Below, piece after piece: positions 8,442 through 17,414 of a stretch of DNA of 64,000 bases. Every line of letters starts with the position of its first letter. Position 1 is the first letter of the stretch. A program made the translations under genes and the position numbers. The notes under the pieces are model-generated. The model saw only the letters and a list, made by a program, of their open reading frames with translations. It was not told the DNA's origin and did no database searches. Origin of the DNA: Anaerobaca lacustris (lineage in GTDB: Bacteria; Planctomycetota; Phycisphaerae; Sedimentisphaerales; Anaerobacaceae); the NCBI RefSeq assembly GCF_030012215.1, contig NZ_JASCXX010000029.1, positions 1 to 64,000 of the forward strand, in the 5' to 3' direction.

Positions 8442-9648
8442 AGAGCTCGGCTATTTTGCCTGGTTCGCGCGCGGGCGCTTCGGACTTCGGAAGCGCTCCT
8501 GACCTGCAATCCAGTTCGTTATGGAGTTGCTTCCCAAGGACATAGGCAGACGTCATGTCTTGAAATAGGGCCAGACTCCGGCCACTGGGCGGAATCATGC
8601 TCAATTTCTTCAGCCAGTCCCCGTAGAACTCCGCCACTTGGTTTCTTGCGACTTCGTATCTTGCGAGTTCATTGAACCGGTTCTGCAGCCGGGAAAACTG
8701 CTTTGCAGCCTCATCTGAACCCTGGAGTTTCTTCACGGCATTGTTGATCCAATCCCGCAATTGCTCTGTGTGTCTGGCTTGTCTTCGGAGGGGTCCCAAT
8801 GCCACCATTGCTGTCGGTGGTTCTGGGGGTATGTATCCGCCTGACACGCGGTAAGAGAACCCATGTCCTAAACTAATCGCAGGGTAATCGCATAGACCTC
8901 GCGACCAAAGAACCAAGTTCATGGCCCAGTATGGTCCTGCTATGATCTTCGCATTGGGAAAAGCGTTACGTAGATCCGTGTGAAAACTAACAAGGGACGC
9001 AAATCGCTCCTTGAGTTTGTCACTGCCCTTCCAGTCTGGCAAATCGCAGTTCACAGCCCAAATGATGTCCGGTCTTACGACGTTCAAACACTTTTTGGCC
9101 AGTCTCAGCTTGGGTCCCCATTGTGTCTTTCCCCTAAGCTGACTCTGATGGGTGAAGACCAATGGCAGCACGAAACTGCCCTCGAATCCACTCTCCATCC
9201 TCCACTGAGCTGATGCCTTGGCCAGTTCAGTATTGATCCTGTTCCGCGTGTTGTCTACTTTCGTGCTATCTCCCACGATCGGCAATTGCGGTACAGTTAT
9301 CCAGGCAGGTTCGAATTGATGGCATTTATCGAGGACATCAAATATGAACACTTTCACCTTATTCGTGGCCGGCTTCTTGAGATAGGCTTCATTGGCTAGT
9401 ATCTCGTTCTCTTTGAACTGTGAGATTTGGTTCTTCCAGTCCGCCCGAGCATCACTACCTTTGAGCAGTCGATCATAGCCATCGATTTCAGGATCTATCC
9501 AGAGATCGCATAGATGATGAATCTGCCGTTTGCGTAAAGAGGCCGCATTGCTCAACTGAACGTGCGCCACACCGGGCTTGTCATAATACTCGCGCAGTCT
9601 CTTGAGATCATTGCCGCTGTTGACAAATGGAATGTGCTCAGGCACCAC
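8422..9648 (-). CDS. Unassigned 408-residue protein next to FRG gene
   Basis: GTG start at 9648 is supported by AGGAG at about 9652-9656. The middle has alternating strands and helices ending in IIAGPYWAMNLVLWSRGL and PAISLGHGFSYRVSGGY, which look like the core of a TIM-barrel-like enzyme, but no family is recognised. The gene begins inside the 3' part of the FRG-domain gene (97-base overlap), which suggests the two are expressed together. Base composition is A/T-richer than the flanking core genes. Likely accessory and possibly conflict-related. Confidence 0.6.
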   Translation of the reverse strand: MVPEHIPFVNSGNDLKRLREYYDKPGVAHVQLSNAASLRKRQIHHLCDLWIDPEIDGYDRLLKGSDARADWKNQISQFKENEILANEAYLKKPATNKVKVFIFDVLDKCHQFEPAWITVPQLPIVGDSTKVDNTRNRINTELAKASAQWRMESGFEGSFVLPLVFTHQSQLRGKTQWGPKLRLAKKCLNVVRPDIIWAVNCDLPDWKGSDKLKERFASLVSFHTDLRNAFPNAKIIAGPYWAMNLVLWSRGLCDYPAISLGHGFSYRVSGGYIPPEPPTAMVALGPLRRQARHTEQLRDWINNAVKKLQGSDEAAKQFSRLQNRFNELARYEVARNQVAEFYGDWLKKLSMIPPSGRSLALFQDMTSAYVLGKQLHNELDCRSGALPKSEAPAREPGKIAELFMPYCL

Positions 9649-10490
9649 TGGGCTCCTGACCTATCAAGTCTTTCCCGCCAGATCAGATAGCGACACATGT
9701 GCTCGGGTTCGGGAAAGATGCTCATCTCATTTATGCCAGCTCGCTCCAACTCATCGAGGAGGTGCGTCTTGTTGGCGGCCGGAACCTGCAGGCAGACGAG
9801 AGAAGGAACTTGGTCCGAAGTCAGCGTGAAATCCCTCGAGCCGTGCAAAGTGAAAGCACCCTGCTGGAGCAGAATTCGCTCTGAATTCCAGACGGGATTG
9901 ACAGCGATTGTCCTCGGGCCTCGGAGGTTCTTGTTGCCGGACAGCGTCAGATACCTCTGGATTCTGTCGGCATCGGCATGTGCATCGAAGACACGTGAGA
10001 CTGTGAGGCGCTCGTCAGCCGCACGATTCAGGTCTCTGGGATTGATGATCAATACGCTGCCATCCTGGTCCCTTGAAGCGGGCGCTTCCAGACAGGCGAA
10101 ATAGAGCGCGATGGCGGCATTCCGCGTCCAATCCAGGAGACGGGTGGGAAGGCCATAGTGACGCGCGAGTTGAACCCACTGTAATTCGTCGTCGGGTTTG
10201 TGAAGATGTGGCAACTTGATATTGACATAGCGCTTGAAGTCGGCGAGGAGATTCAAGGCCTTGTTTCTCGCTTCCACCGTATCGTATCTGAGAGCCGATG
10301 GCGTCAGGGTCCATGTCAGATCGGCGTGCCCCCGGAACCAGAACTCGGTATCCTTTCTCAGCACGCCGCTGCACATACTGAAGAACTCACCCAGGGTGGC
10401 GATAGGTGCAGGATGCACATTACACCCGGGGCCAATACCTCGTCGATGGCTGGCTTTCAAAGGAGCCTTCTTTGTCTTTCGGGTAGCCAT
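9552..10490 (-). CDS. FRG domain protein
   Basis: 312 residues; ATG at 10490 preceded by GAGGGAG. The FRG domain is clear: EFWFRGHADLTWTLTPSALR (about 49-68), then HYGLPTRLLDWTRNAAIALYFA (about 110-131). FRG domains are named for the F-R-G motif and are frequent in toxin-like and phage-defence proteins; their biochemical role is not settled. The last ~36 residues lie in the 97-base overlap with the next gene and do not look like a normal FRG tail. A +1 shift near 9660 would meet TGA at once, so the original stop may have been lost to a small indel. Confidence 0.8.
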   Translation of the reverse strand: MATRKTKKAPLKASHRRGIGPGCNVHPAPIATLGEFFSMCSGVLRKDTEFWFRGHADLTWTLTPSALRYDTVEARNKALNLLADFKRYVNIKLPHLHKPDDELQWVQLARHYGLPTRLLDWTRNAAIALYFACLEAPASRDQDGSVLIINPRDLNRAADERLTVSRVFDAHADADRIQRYLTLSGNKNLRGPRTIAVNPVWNSERILLQQGAFTLHGSRDFTLTSDQVPSLVCLQVPAANKTHLLDELERAGINEMSIFPEPEHMCRYLIWRERLDRSGAQWCLSTFHLSTAAMISRDCASIMTSPVWRTFS

Positions 10491-10734
10491 GCTGCTCCCT
10501 CATTTCATCCGAATCCGCATTTGTTGATATTGTATCTTCTGTGTTGGTTTCCTGCAAGCTTTCGTGTCATCGACTATTGGGGCCACTGGGTATGTGTTGC
10601 CGTGCAGGATCTTGGACGGTGAGGTTAAGTCGGGGGGGGAATGAGTCGATGGGTAGGGATAGGTCGCGGCGTCGGCGCGGGTGTGGCCGGCGGCGCGAGG
10701 AATGTTGCGAGAGCCTTATTATGGGGCGAACTTC

Positions 10735-11244
10735 ATGGAACTGATCGATTTGATCGCCGGATCGCTCAAGACCGTCAAAGAAAGTCTGGACCTGGACCCC
10801 AAGTGCGATTTCTCACTGGCCGCCCAGGTGGTCGAGCTCAAGTCGCGGATCGCCGAATTGCAGCGTCTGCTGGACGAGGCGGAGCGGAACCTCAAAGAGC
10901 GGGACGAGCTGATCGTGCAATTGCGTGCGGCCATTCCATCCACGGACGAGATGCTGGTGGAAGGCGCCGCTTGGTTCGTACGCAAGAGCGGCGAGATCGT
11001 CGACGGCCCGTTCTGCACGCGCTGCTTCACTCGCCAACGGCGGACCGTTCGGCTGATCGACGCACCGCAGCCGGATGATGCATCGGGCAAGGCGTCGGAG
11101 TGGGTACAGTGCCCGACGTGCGGCGTGCCGGTCCGGTCGCGTCTGGCCGCCCAGCAGACCGATGGCCGTGGCGCCAATGCCGGCAGCAAGCGCGATCCGG
11201 CCCCCAGCGAGCAGAAACCCGCTCTGGTCGGCCACAGAGCGTGA
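10735..11244 (+). CDS. Coiled-coil protein with C-terminal zinc-binding motif
   Basis: 169 residues from ATG 10735 (longer in-frame start at 10681 lacks coding character). The N-terminal half is a coiled coil (VVELKSRIAELQRLLDEAER). Two Cys pairs follow, CTRC (about 98-101) and CPTC (about 127-130), which can bind one zinc in a ribbon-like fold. Similar coiled-coil plus zinc-ribbon proteins are common near phage and conflict genes, but the function of this one is unknown. It stands alone, convergent with the next gene. Confidence 0.6.
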   Translation: MELIDLIAGSLKTVKESLDLDPKCDFSLAAQVVELKSRIAELQRLLDEAERNLKERDELIVQLRAAIPSTDEMLVEGAAWFVRKSGEIVDGPFCTRCFTRQRRTVRLIDAPQPDDASGKASEWVQCPTCGVPVRSRLAAQQTDGRGANAGSKRDPAPSEQKPALVGHRA

Positions 11245-11272
11245 TGGATGCTGCCGCCGGCCCCGGCGGCGG

Positions 11273-11662
11273 TCAGTCGGTCCGCTCGACGGGACGTTCG
11301 TAGTCGCACTCCGTGCACTTGATACGGCTCACGGTTCGCAGCGACTGGATCCTGCAATTGGGGCAGACCGTCTCGTCGATGTGTCGGCAGTAGGCCTCCC
11401 ACATCCGGGGCGCCTCGGGACCGACGTGAAAGCACCTCATGCCCCCTTCGTTGTGGATATCCGTAATGACGTGCGGACCCAAGCCGGGGCAGTCTCGCAG
11501 CCTCATCAGAGCCGCCAGAAGCTCCTGGTCGCCCGCGATGCCGCACGCGACCATCGCCTCGTCGAAGCGAATCGCCTGTCGCTCGCCCCGATCCCTGCAA
11601 CATCGGGCGATCCATTCGAAGAGTTTGTGTGCTGTCTGGGGCAGCGGGAATCCGTCTTGCAT
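11273..11662 (-). CDS. Small zinc-ribbon protein
   Basis: 129 residues. The N-terminal two thirds are helical and resemble a small winged-helix or death-like bundle (HKLFEWIARCCRD, MVACGIAGDQELLAALMRL). A classic zinc ribbon closes the protein: CPNC ... CTEC (about 99-118). The gene is convergent with the coiled-coil zinc protein, 28 bases apart. Nucleic-acid binding is plausible; the specific role is unknown. Confidence 0.55.
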   Translation of the reverse strand: MQDGFPLPQTAHKLFEWIARCCRDRGERQAIRFDEAMVACGIAGDQELLAALMRLRDCPGLGPHVITDIHNEGGMRCFHVGPEAPRMWEAYCRHIDETVCPNCRIQSLRTVSRIKCTECDYERPVERTD

Positions 11663-12249
11663 ACGTTACATTTCTCCGGCCAAGCCATTCCATCCGCATA
11701 GTGCGAATACGCAATACCATCGTTAGAAGGTGTTGCCGCCGGCCTGATCGTCCACCCTCCCGTCCCGTCCGGGCGATGTGCGGAGACAACCATACGCTGT
11801 ATAGGCGTCTGTGCAGGGCGTCATGTGGATGGAAAAATCAGAAAAAATAACCAGAAAGGTACTTTTTTCTGGGGCCGGTCGTTTGCGAAGGGAATCGCTC
11901 GGCACGGAACTGGATTCTGGCCCGGCGGGCAAGGGGCAGGGCACCCCGGCTTGCCCGAAAGCCTCGGCGTCGGCCCGCCGAGAGTGCCCCCCCTGTAAAC
12001 CATACCAAACGAAACCCCGCCCGCCACACGACGTGCCATCCAGTATTCACAGATTGGTCCTGCCGGCAGGCCGTTCCCAGCACAAGAAGAGGTGGGCTTT
12101 GTGTGGACCCCAGCCGCGATCGGTATACCAATTTGCCGGATCTTGACACAGTAGGATGGGCTTCAGCCCATGCTGTATCGGCTTGGTCCAGTCAGGGCCA
12201 GGTCTGACAAAAAAGGGCTCCTGTGGCATTGCTTCGATCGTCAATCGCC
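11663..12249. other. Intergenic region with inverted repeat
   Basis: About 590 bases without a convincing gene. It contains CCAGAAA...TTTCTGG around 11852-11873, enclosing AAAGGTACTTTTTT, which recalls the GTCAGGTACTTTTT-type repeats at 35141-35217. It also has one copy of the ATGGGCTTTAGCCCAT repeat at 12151-12175. Confidence 0.4.
12151..12175. repeat. REP-like palindrome GTAGGATGGGCTT-AGCCCATGC, copy 1
   Basis: Imperfect palindrome (ATGGGCTTCAGCCCAT) with the conserved flank GTAGG on one side and GCTGT on the other. It lies between the dipeptidase stop and the upstream intergenic region. The family recurs at six further places to base 27253. Confidence 0.8.
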
Positions 12250-13605
12250 TCAGATGGTGCGCAGGAGGTGGGCGGCGGCTTTGGTGCCCCGGCGGAAGCT
12301 GTCGAGGCTGAAATGTTCGTTGGGGCCGTGGGGGCGGTCGCTGTCGAGCCCAAACCCCATGAGGACGACGGGGCACTGCAACTGCTCGACGAAGGTGCTG
12401 ACGACCGGAATGGACCCGCCGCAGCGGATGAAGGCGGGCTCGCGGCCGAAGCCTTGGCGCAATGCCTCCTCGGCGGCGCGGATCACCGGGGTGTTCACGT
12501 CGAACAGCACCGGCGGGCTCATCGCCGAGTACGGAATCTCCAGGCGGACGGTGTCGGGGCAGACGGCGCGGAGGTGCGCGAAGACCGCGTCGCGGACCTT
12601 AGCCGGGTCCTGGTGCGGCACGAGACGGATGCTGATCTTGGCTGTGGCGCCGGCGGGGATGATCGTCTTGGACCGCTGGCCCTGATAGCCGCCGAAGATG
12701 CCGTTGATCTCGAACGTCGGACGGGCCCAGAGCCGCTCCAGCGTACTGTAGCCGGGCTCGCCGTGCAGGCGCGGCACCTCCAGCTCGCGGGCCAGGGCCC
12801 CGTCGTCGAACGCCAGTTTGCCGAAGCCTTCGCGCTCCCAGTCTTCCAGCGGTGCGACGTCGTCGTAGAAATGCGGGACCAGGACCTTGCCCTCGGGCGA
12901 GACGCAGGCCGCCAGCATCTGGACCACGACCATCGCCGGGTTGGCCACGGCGCCGCCGTAAGCGCCGGAGTGGACGTCGCTGTTGGGTCCCTTGACGGTG
13001 AACTCGAACGCCAGGATGCCGCGCAGGCCGTTTGTGATGGCCGGGGTGTTCGCGTCGTACATCGTGCTGTCCGAGACGATCACGGCGTCGCAGGCCAGCT
13101 CGGCTTGCGCCTGCTCGATGTAGCGGGGCAGGGCGTCCCCGCCCGACTCTTCCTCGCCTTCGATCAGGAAGACCACCTCACAGGGAAGCTGGCCCTCGGT
13201 CGCCAGCAGGCTCTCGACGGCTTTGACATGTGCGAAGAGCTGGCCTTTGTCGTCCGTCGCGCCGCGGCCGTACAGAATGCCGTCGCGGATCGTCGGCTCG
13301 AACGGCGGGGTCTTCCACTCGTCCAGCGGGTCTTCCGGCTGCACGTCGTAGTGCCCATAGATGACCGCACGCCGGCTCGCCTTGCCTTTGGCGGCGGCGC
13401 GGACGATCGGCTGGCCGCCGACGTCGACGAGCTGTGCATCGAAGCCCAGCCTGGCAAGATGCGCCACCAGCCACTCGGCGCAGGCCCGCGTGTCGCCGTC
13501 ATGGGCCCGCTGGGCGCTGACGGAGGGGAATCGCATGAACTCCTTGAGCTCTTCGATGAATCGCGGCTGATTCTCTTCGATGTACGACTCGACGCGGTCT
13601 GTCAT
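12250..13605 (-). CDS. M20 family dipeptidase
   Basis: 451 residues. Metal-site motifs of M20/M28-type peptidases are present in order: GHYDVQP (H85, D87), GRGATDDKG (about 113-121), EGEEESG (about 148-154), and a C-terminal GGSIPVV and HGPNEHFSL. Length and motifs fit the carnosinase/PepV-like dipeptidases that hydrolyse dipeptides with two metal ions in the cytoplasm. The ATG (13605) overlaps the stop of the upstream OPT transporter gene (ATGA), so uptake and hydrolysis are coupled. An open frame continues upstream of this start but is antisense-like shadow of the transporter gene. Confidence 0.9.
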   Translation of the reverse strand: MTDRVESYIEENQPRFIEELKEFMRFPSVSAQRAHDGDTRACAEWLVAHLARLGFDAQLVDVGGQPIVRAAAKGKASRRAVIYGHYDVQPEDPLDEWKTPPFEPTIRDGILYGRGATDDKGQLFAHVKAVESLLATEGQLPCEVVFLIEGEEESGGDALPRYIEQAQAELACDAVIVSDSTMYDANTPAITNGLRGILAFEFTVKGPNSDVHSGAYGGAVANPAMVVVQMLAACVSPEGKVLVPHFYDDVAPLEDWEREGFGKLAFDDGALARELEVPRLHGEPGYSTLERLWARPTFEINGIFGGYQGQRSKTIIPAGATAKISIRLVPHQDPAKVRDAVFAHLRAVCPDTVRLEIPYSAMSPPVLFDVNTPVIRAAEEALRQGFGREPAFIRCGGSIPVVSTFVEQLQCPVVLMGFGLDSDRPHGPNEHFSLDSFRRGTKAAAHLLRTI

Positions 13606-15605
13606 CGGGTGTGGTCCTTTCGTTCTCGTGTAGGATGGGCTTTGGCCCATGCTGTTTTGACCGTGGTCCGATAGAGCCAGCCTGTGACGACGGCCAGCAG
13701 CATGACGCCGACGATGCCGCCGAACGGCATTGTGCGGCCGGTGAAGTGCTCGATGATCGGCAGATCGATCTCGAACTGTTTGAGCGCGACGATGGGAATG
13801 GCGACGAGGATGCCCATCAGCGCCTCGCCGGTGATCAGGCCGGAAGCCATGAGCAGCCCGCGACGGTCCGATGCCTCCAGCTCCGCCGTCTCCGTGCGGC
13901 GCGATGCGTGGTAGCGCTTGACCGCCAGACTCACGAGCCCGCCGATGAAGATGGGCACCGACAGTTGGAACGGCAGGTAGAACCCGATCGCGACCGCCAG
14001 CACCGGCGTGCGGAACGGGTACTTCCTGGCCTGGAGGTACTGATCCAGCGCGATGATCAACACGGCCACACCCATGCCGATGCCGAAATAGCCCCACGGC
14101 AAACCGCCTTTGAAGACGCCCTCGGCGACCGAAGCCATCAAGCTGGCCTGGGGCGCCGAGAGGGCCTTCTCGCCGGCGCCTTCCATCCCTCGAAAGCCAT
14201 AGGCGTTGTGCAGGAGCATGAGCACCGGGCCGATGATCAGGGCCGCCGAGGCGGTGCCGAGCATCTCCATGACCTGCTGCTTCCAGGGCGTGGTTCCGAC
14301 GAGCCGGCCGCACTTGAGGTCCTGCATCACGTCGCCGGCGATGGCGGCGGCGCAGCAGACCACGGCCCCGATGACCACGGCGGCCACCGGCCCGCCTTCG
14401 GCTGCCCGCCCCATCATCAGCACGAGCATCAGCGAGGAGACCAGCACGGTCGAGATGGTGACGCCGGAGATCGGGTTGTTCGACGAGCCCACCAGACCGG
14501 CCATATAGCCGGCCACCGCCGCAAACAGAAAGCCCGTGACCAGCATGACGCAGGCCATCACCAACGAAATGTAGATCTGCTGCACGAAGTACTGATAGAC
14601 GAAGCACAGTGGGATCACGGAGCCGATGATCATGAAGATGATCCACTGCATCGGCAGATCCTTTTCCGTCCGGTCGATGTCGCCCGTGCCTTCCTTGATC
14701 TGGCGATAGGCCTTCAGGCCGCTGGTGACGCCGCTGACGAGGTTCTTGCGCATGTGGAAGATGGTCCACAGGCCCCCGACGAGCATGCCCCCGACGCCGA
14801 TATAGCGGGTCTTGGTCGACCAGAGCTGCGAGGCGTATTCGAGGGCAGAGACGGCCTGTCCGGCCAGATCGTGGTCGGCGCCGTAGACGGGCCACTCGCT
14901 CATGCCGGCGACGATGGGGATCGTCAGCAGCCAGTTGGCGGCGCCGCCGATGAAGATCAGCACCGCGATATTGAGGCCGACGATGTAGCCGACGGACAGC
15001 AGAGCCGGACTGAGGTTGGAGCCGAAATAGGCGATCGAGCCGCCCAGGCGCGTGGCACCCTGCATGACCTCGGGCCACAGGCCGACGGCGTTGGCGCCGA
15101 TCTTGAACAGCCCGCCGGCCAGGGCGGCCCTGACGATGTAGCCGATCCCCGATGCATCCGTGCGGCCGGCTTCCAGCACCTTGGCCGTCGCGACACCTTC
15201 CGGGAACTTGAGATCCCCTTCGACGATCAGCGAGCGACGCAGAGGAATCGTGAACAGCACGCCGAGCATGCCCCCGAAGCCGGCGATGATCGCAACCCAG
15301 ACGTACTCGAATTTCTCCCAGCGTCCCATGAACAGCAGGGCCGGCAGGGTGAAGATCACCCCGGCGGCCAGCGATTCGCCCGCCGACGCGCACGTACCGA
15401 TCAGGTTGCACTCCTGGATCGTGCTGCGCCGGAAGAAGCTCATGATCCCCAGTGCGATGACCGCGGCCGGGATGGCGGCCGAGACGGTCATGCCGGCGAA
15501 CAGGCCCAGGTAGGCGTTGGCCGCCGAAAGGACTACGCTCAGCAGCACGCCGAAGAAAAGGACCCTGATTGTCAATTCCTGCGGTGCCTTGTTGGCGTCG
15601 TTCAT
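13602..15605 (-). CDS. OPT family oligopeptide transporter
   Basis: 667 residues, almost entirely hydrophobic with a dozen or more membrane helices. It starts with the typical OPT N-terminus (ELTIRVLFFGVLLSVVLSAA), and carries the conserved cytoplasmic segments GDLKFPEGVATAKVLEAG and the late NAYGFRGMEG loop seen in bacterial OPT/YSL-type proteins. These use the proton gradient to import small peptides. ATG at 15605 follows AGGAGA. It lies 30 bases after an M2-like peptidase gene and overlaps the dipeptidase gene by four bases, forming a peptide-use operon. Confidence 0.92.
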   Translation of the reverse strand: MNDANKAPQELTIRVLFFGVLLSVVLSAANAYLGLFAGMTVSAAIPAAVIALGIMSFFRRSTIQECNLIGTCASAGESLAAGVIFTLPALLFMGRWEKFEYVWVAIIAGFGGMLGVLFTIPLRRSLIVEGDLKFPEGVATAKVLEAGRTDASGIGYIVRAALAGGLFKIGANAVGLWPEVMQGATRLGGSIAYFGSNLSPALLSVGYIVGLNIAVLIFIGGAANWLLTIPIVAGMSEWPVYGADHDLAGQAVSALEYASQLWSTKTRYIGVGGMLVGGLWTIFHMRKNLVSGVTSGLKAYRQIKEGTGDIDRTEKDLPMQWIIFMIIGSVIPLCFVYQYFVQQIYISLVMACVMLVTGFLFAAVAGYMAGLVGSSNNPISGVTISTVLVSSLMLVLMMGRAAEGGPVAAVVIGAVVCCAAAIAGDVMQDLKCGRLVGTTPWKQQVMEMLGTASAALIIGPVLMLLHNAYGFRGMEGAGEKALSAPQASLMASVAEGVFKGGLPWGYFGIGMGVAVLIIALDQYLQARKYPFRTPVLAVAIGFYLPFQLSVPIFIGGLVSLAVKRYHASRRTETAELEASDRRGLLMASGLITGEALMGILVAIPIVALKQFEIDLPIIEHFTGRTMPFGGIVGVMLLAVVTGWLYRTTVKTAWAKAHPTRERKDHTR
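13629..13654. repeat. REP-like palindrome, copy 2 (inside OPT 3' end)
   Basis: GTAGGATGGGCTTTGGCCCATGC overlaps the last codons of the OPT gene, so part of this repeat is translated into the transporter's C-terminus. It is the only copy in a coding sequence. Confidence 0.75.
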
Positions 15606-15635
15606 CCGTGTCTCCTGAGAATCAAGTTGCGGACG

Positions 15636-17315
15636 CTATTTGACGAACTGTTCGACGAAGTACCTGGCGCTGAGCGGCTCGCCCGTGGCACGTTCGATCA
15701 TGGTGTTCCAGTGATAGACGTTGCCCGCCTCGAAGACGTTTTTCTTGAGGAACCGGCCGGCCTTCTCCGTGCCGACGTAACTGATGTCACGATTGTCCCT
15801 GATCCTGAGCACCTTCGTGGTGAGGTGATGGTGCAGTTGCGAGGCCAGCAGCTCGCCCAGCATGTAGTTGTGGTAGTAGCAAGGGGCGATGGCGAAGTGA
15901 ATCTTGGCGGCCCAGTCGGGCTCGCTGCGTCGCGGCGGGCGCTGGACGAGCTGGTACTTCTCGACGAGGTCCCACCACAAAGCGTTGAGGTCCTGGTCCG
16001 GATCGGCATAGAGCTGCTTCTCGAAGGCGTACATCACCATCGCCCACCGCGCGAAGATCAACTGCTTGAGCTGGGCATATTTGTCGCTGACGGCGGCGAT
16101 CTCGGCCGTCTGCGCGTCGGAAAGGTTCAGCATGGCCTGCATCCAGGCGGGATTGCGGCTGAGCCGGCCGAAGAACATGGCGATCGCCTCGGTCGTGAAT
16201 GCGTGCGCCGGCTCACGCAGCAGGTAGGGCACCTCCGGGTCCAGGTACAGATCGTAGACCCCGTGGCCCAGCTCGTGCAGCAGTGTCTCCATCCACGTCT
16301 CATTGTTGGCGAGGTTGCACAGGATGCGAACGTCGCCTTCGCGGTCGATGTTGATGCAGAAGGCGTGCGGGTTCTTGCCTTCCTTCTCGTACAGGTCGCT
16401 CCGGGCCAGGATCGAATCGACGGGCAGCCCGATGCCGGAGAAGAACCTCTCAGCCAATTCCTTGATGTTCCTGTCGGCGTAGAAGACGTCGAGGTCCAGG
16501 CTGTAGACCATCGGCGTTTCCTGGAAGAACGGGTCGTGATAGTCCCAGGGCATCATCTCGTCGAGGTTGATGTAGTACCGGCTCGCCAGGTTGCGGTCGA
16601 GTTCGCCCTTGAGTCGGGCGAACGGCTCGTTGGTCAGCTCGTACAGCTCGTCGAAGAGCCGGTCCAGATCGTTGACGTCCTGCTCGCCCGTGGCCAGCGC
16701 CAGGGTATGGTAGTTGTCGAAGCCCAGCGCCCGGGCCGCCTCGTTTCGCAGCTTGACCAGCCGGATCAGATCGTCAGCGACCGCCTTGCCAACCTGTTTG
16801 CTCGCCTCCCACGCCTGGCGGCGCACGACGCGGTTGGTCTGCTCCTTGAGAATGCCCTTGATCTCGTTGTCGGTGACCGTCTCGCCGTCGAGAGTGCCGC
16901 GGAACGTACTGAAGTTCTTCTCGATTTCGGTGCTGAGCCTGACGATTCGCCCGAGCAGGTCCGGCTCGATCTGGTTGGCCAGATACGCGTGGTAGAGCAC
17001 GTCGAGTTGCCGTGCCAGCAGCCGGTCGCGGACGTCGCCCGATTCCCGCAGCGCCTTGAGGAAGGCAAAGCTGTCGGGGTTGCTGTAAATCCTGCGGATT
17101 TGCAGCGTCAGCTCGCCGGCCAGCTCGTAGGCGGCCGCATCGCCCGTGACGGCGGCGTTCCACGAGGCCAGCGCCGCCTCTTTCTGCATCGGCTGGACCT
17201 TCGCGACGTGATTGGTGACGAACAGTTGCAAGTCTTTCTCCTTCTTGTTCAGTCCGCAGCCGCACAGGGCCACAGCGACCAGCAGCAGCATCAACGTTCT
17301 ACACGATCGTTTCAT
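15636..17315 (-). CDS. M2-like zinc metallopeptidase lipoprotein
   Basis: 559 residues. The start at 17315 gives a short signal peptide with a lipobox (LCGC, Cys about 20), so the enzyme is anchored in the periplasm or outer membrane. The zinc motif HELGH is at 347-351, and the downstream helix TTEAIAMFFGRL supplies the third ligand Glu, an arrangement typical of M2 (angiotensin-converting-enzyme-like) peptidyl dipeptidases. Length fits that family. It would release dipeptides from peptides outside the inner membrane, and the next genes encode a peptide importer and a dipeptidase. Copy 3 of the repeat lies just upstream. Confidence 0.85.
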   Translation of the reverse strand: MKRSCRTLMLLLVAVALCGCGLNKKEKDLQLFVTNHVAKVQPMQKEAALASWNAAVTGDAAAYELAGELTLQIRRIYSNPDSFAFLKALRESGDVRDRLLARQLDVLYHAYLANQIEPDLLGRIVRLSTEIEKNFSTFRGTLDGETVTDNEIKGILKEQTNRVVRRQAWEASKQVGKAVADDLIRLVKLRNEAARALGFDNYHTLALATGEQDVNDLDRLFDELYELTNEPFARLKGELDRNLASRYYINLDEMMPWDYHDPFFQETPMVYSLDLDVFYADRNIKELAERFFSGIGLPVDSILARSDLYEKEGKNPHAFCINIDREGDVRILCNLANNETWMETLLHELGHGVYDLYLDPEVPYLLREPAHAFTTEAIAMFFGRLSRNPAWMQAMLNLSDAQTAEIAAVSDKYAQLKQLIFARWAMVMYAFEKQLYADPDQDLNALWWDLVEKYQLVQRPPRRSEPDWAAKIHFAIAPCYYHNYMLGELLASQLHHHLTTKVLRIRDNRDISYVGTEKAGRFLKKNVFEAGNVYHWNTMIERATGEPLSARYFVEQFVK

Positions 17316-17327
17316 CGTTGCATCTCC

Positions 17328-17350
17328 GCATGGGCTGAAGCCCATCCTAC
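17328..17350. repeat. REP-like palindrome, copy 3 (inverse orientation)
   Basis: GCATGGGCTGAAGCCCATCCTAC, the reverse orientation of the family, between the M2-like peptidase start and the tricorn stop. Confidence 0.8.
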
Positions 17351-17366
17351 ACGCTCTCGAATCTGC

Positions 17367-17414
17367 AATCCGAAATCACCAATCCACAATTATCATCGGC
17401 CCGAGCGGTCGGGA
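17367..17414 (+). repeat. 48-base direct repeat, copy at tricorn 3' end
   Basis: AATCCGAAATC..CC..AT motif matching 20855-20902 at 41 of 48 positions without gaps. This copy covers the stop and last codons of the tricorn gene, so its C-terminal residues are encoded by repeat sequence. Confidence 0.75.

Noticed and set aside
12074-12110. Weak resemblance of 12074-12110 to 31561-31600 (TTCCC...AGAAGA...GGC...CCCC).
   Set aside because: Matches are short and gapped; not strong enough to call a repeat.
13606-15411. Upstream extension of the M20 dipeptidase frame.
   Set aside because: It lies wholly inside the OPT gene on the same strand in another frame, and has no dipeptidase-like sequence; the ATG at 13605 is coupled to OPT.
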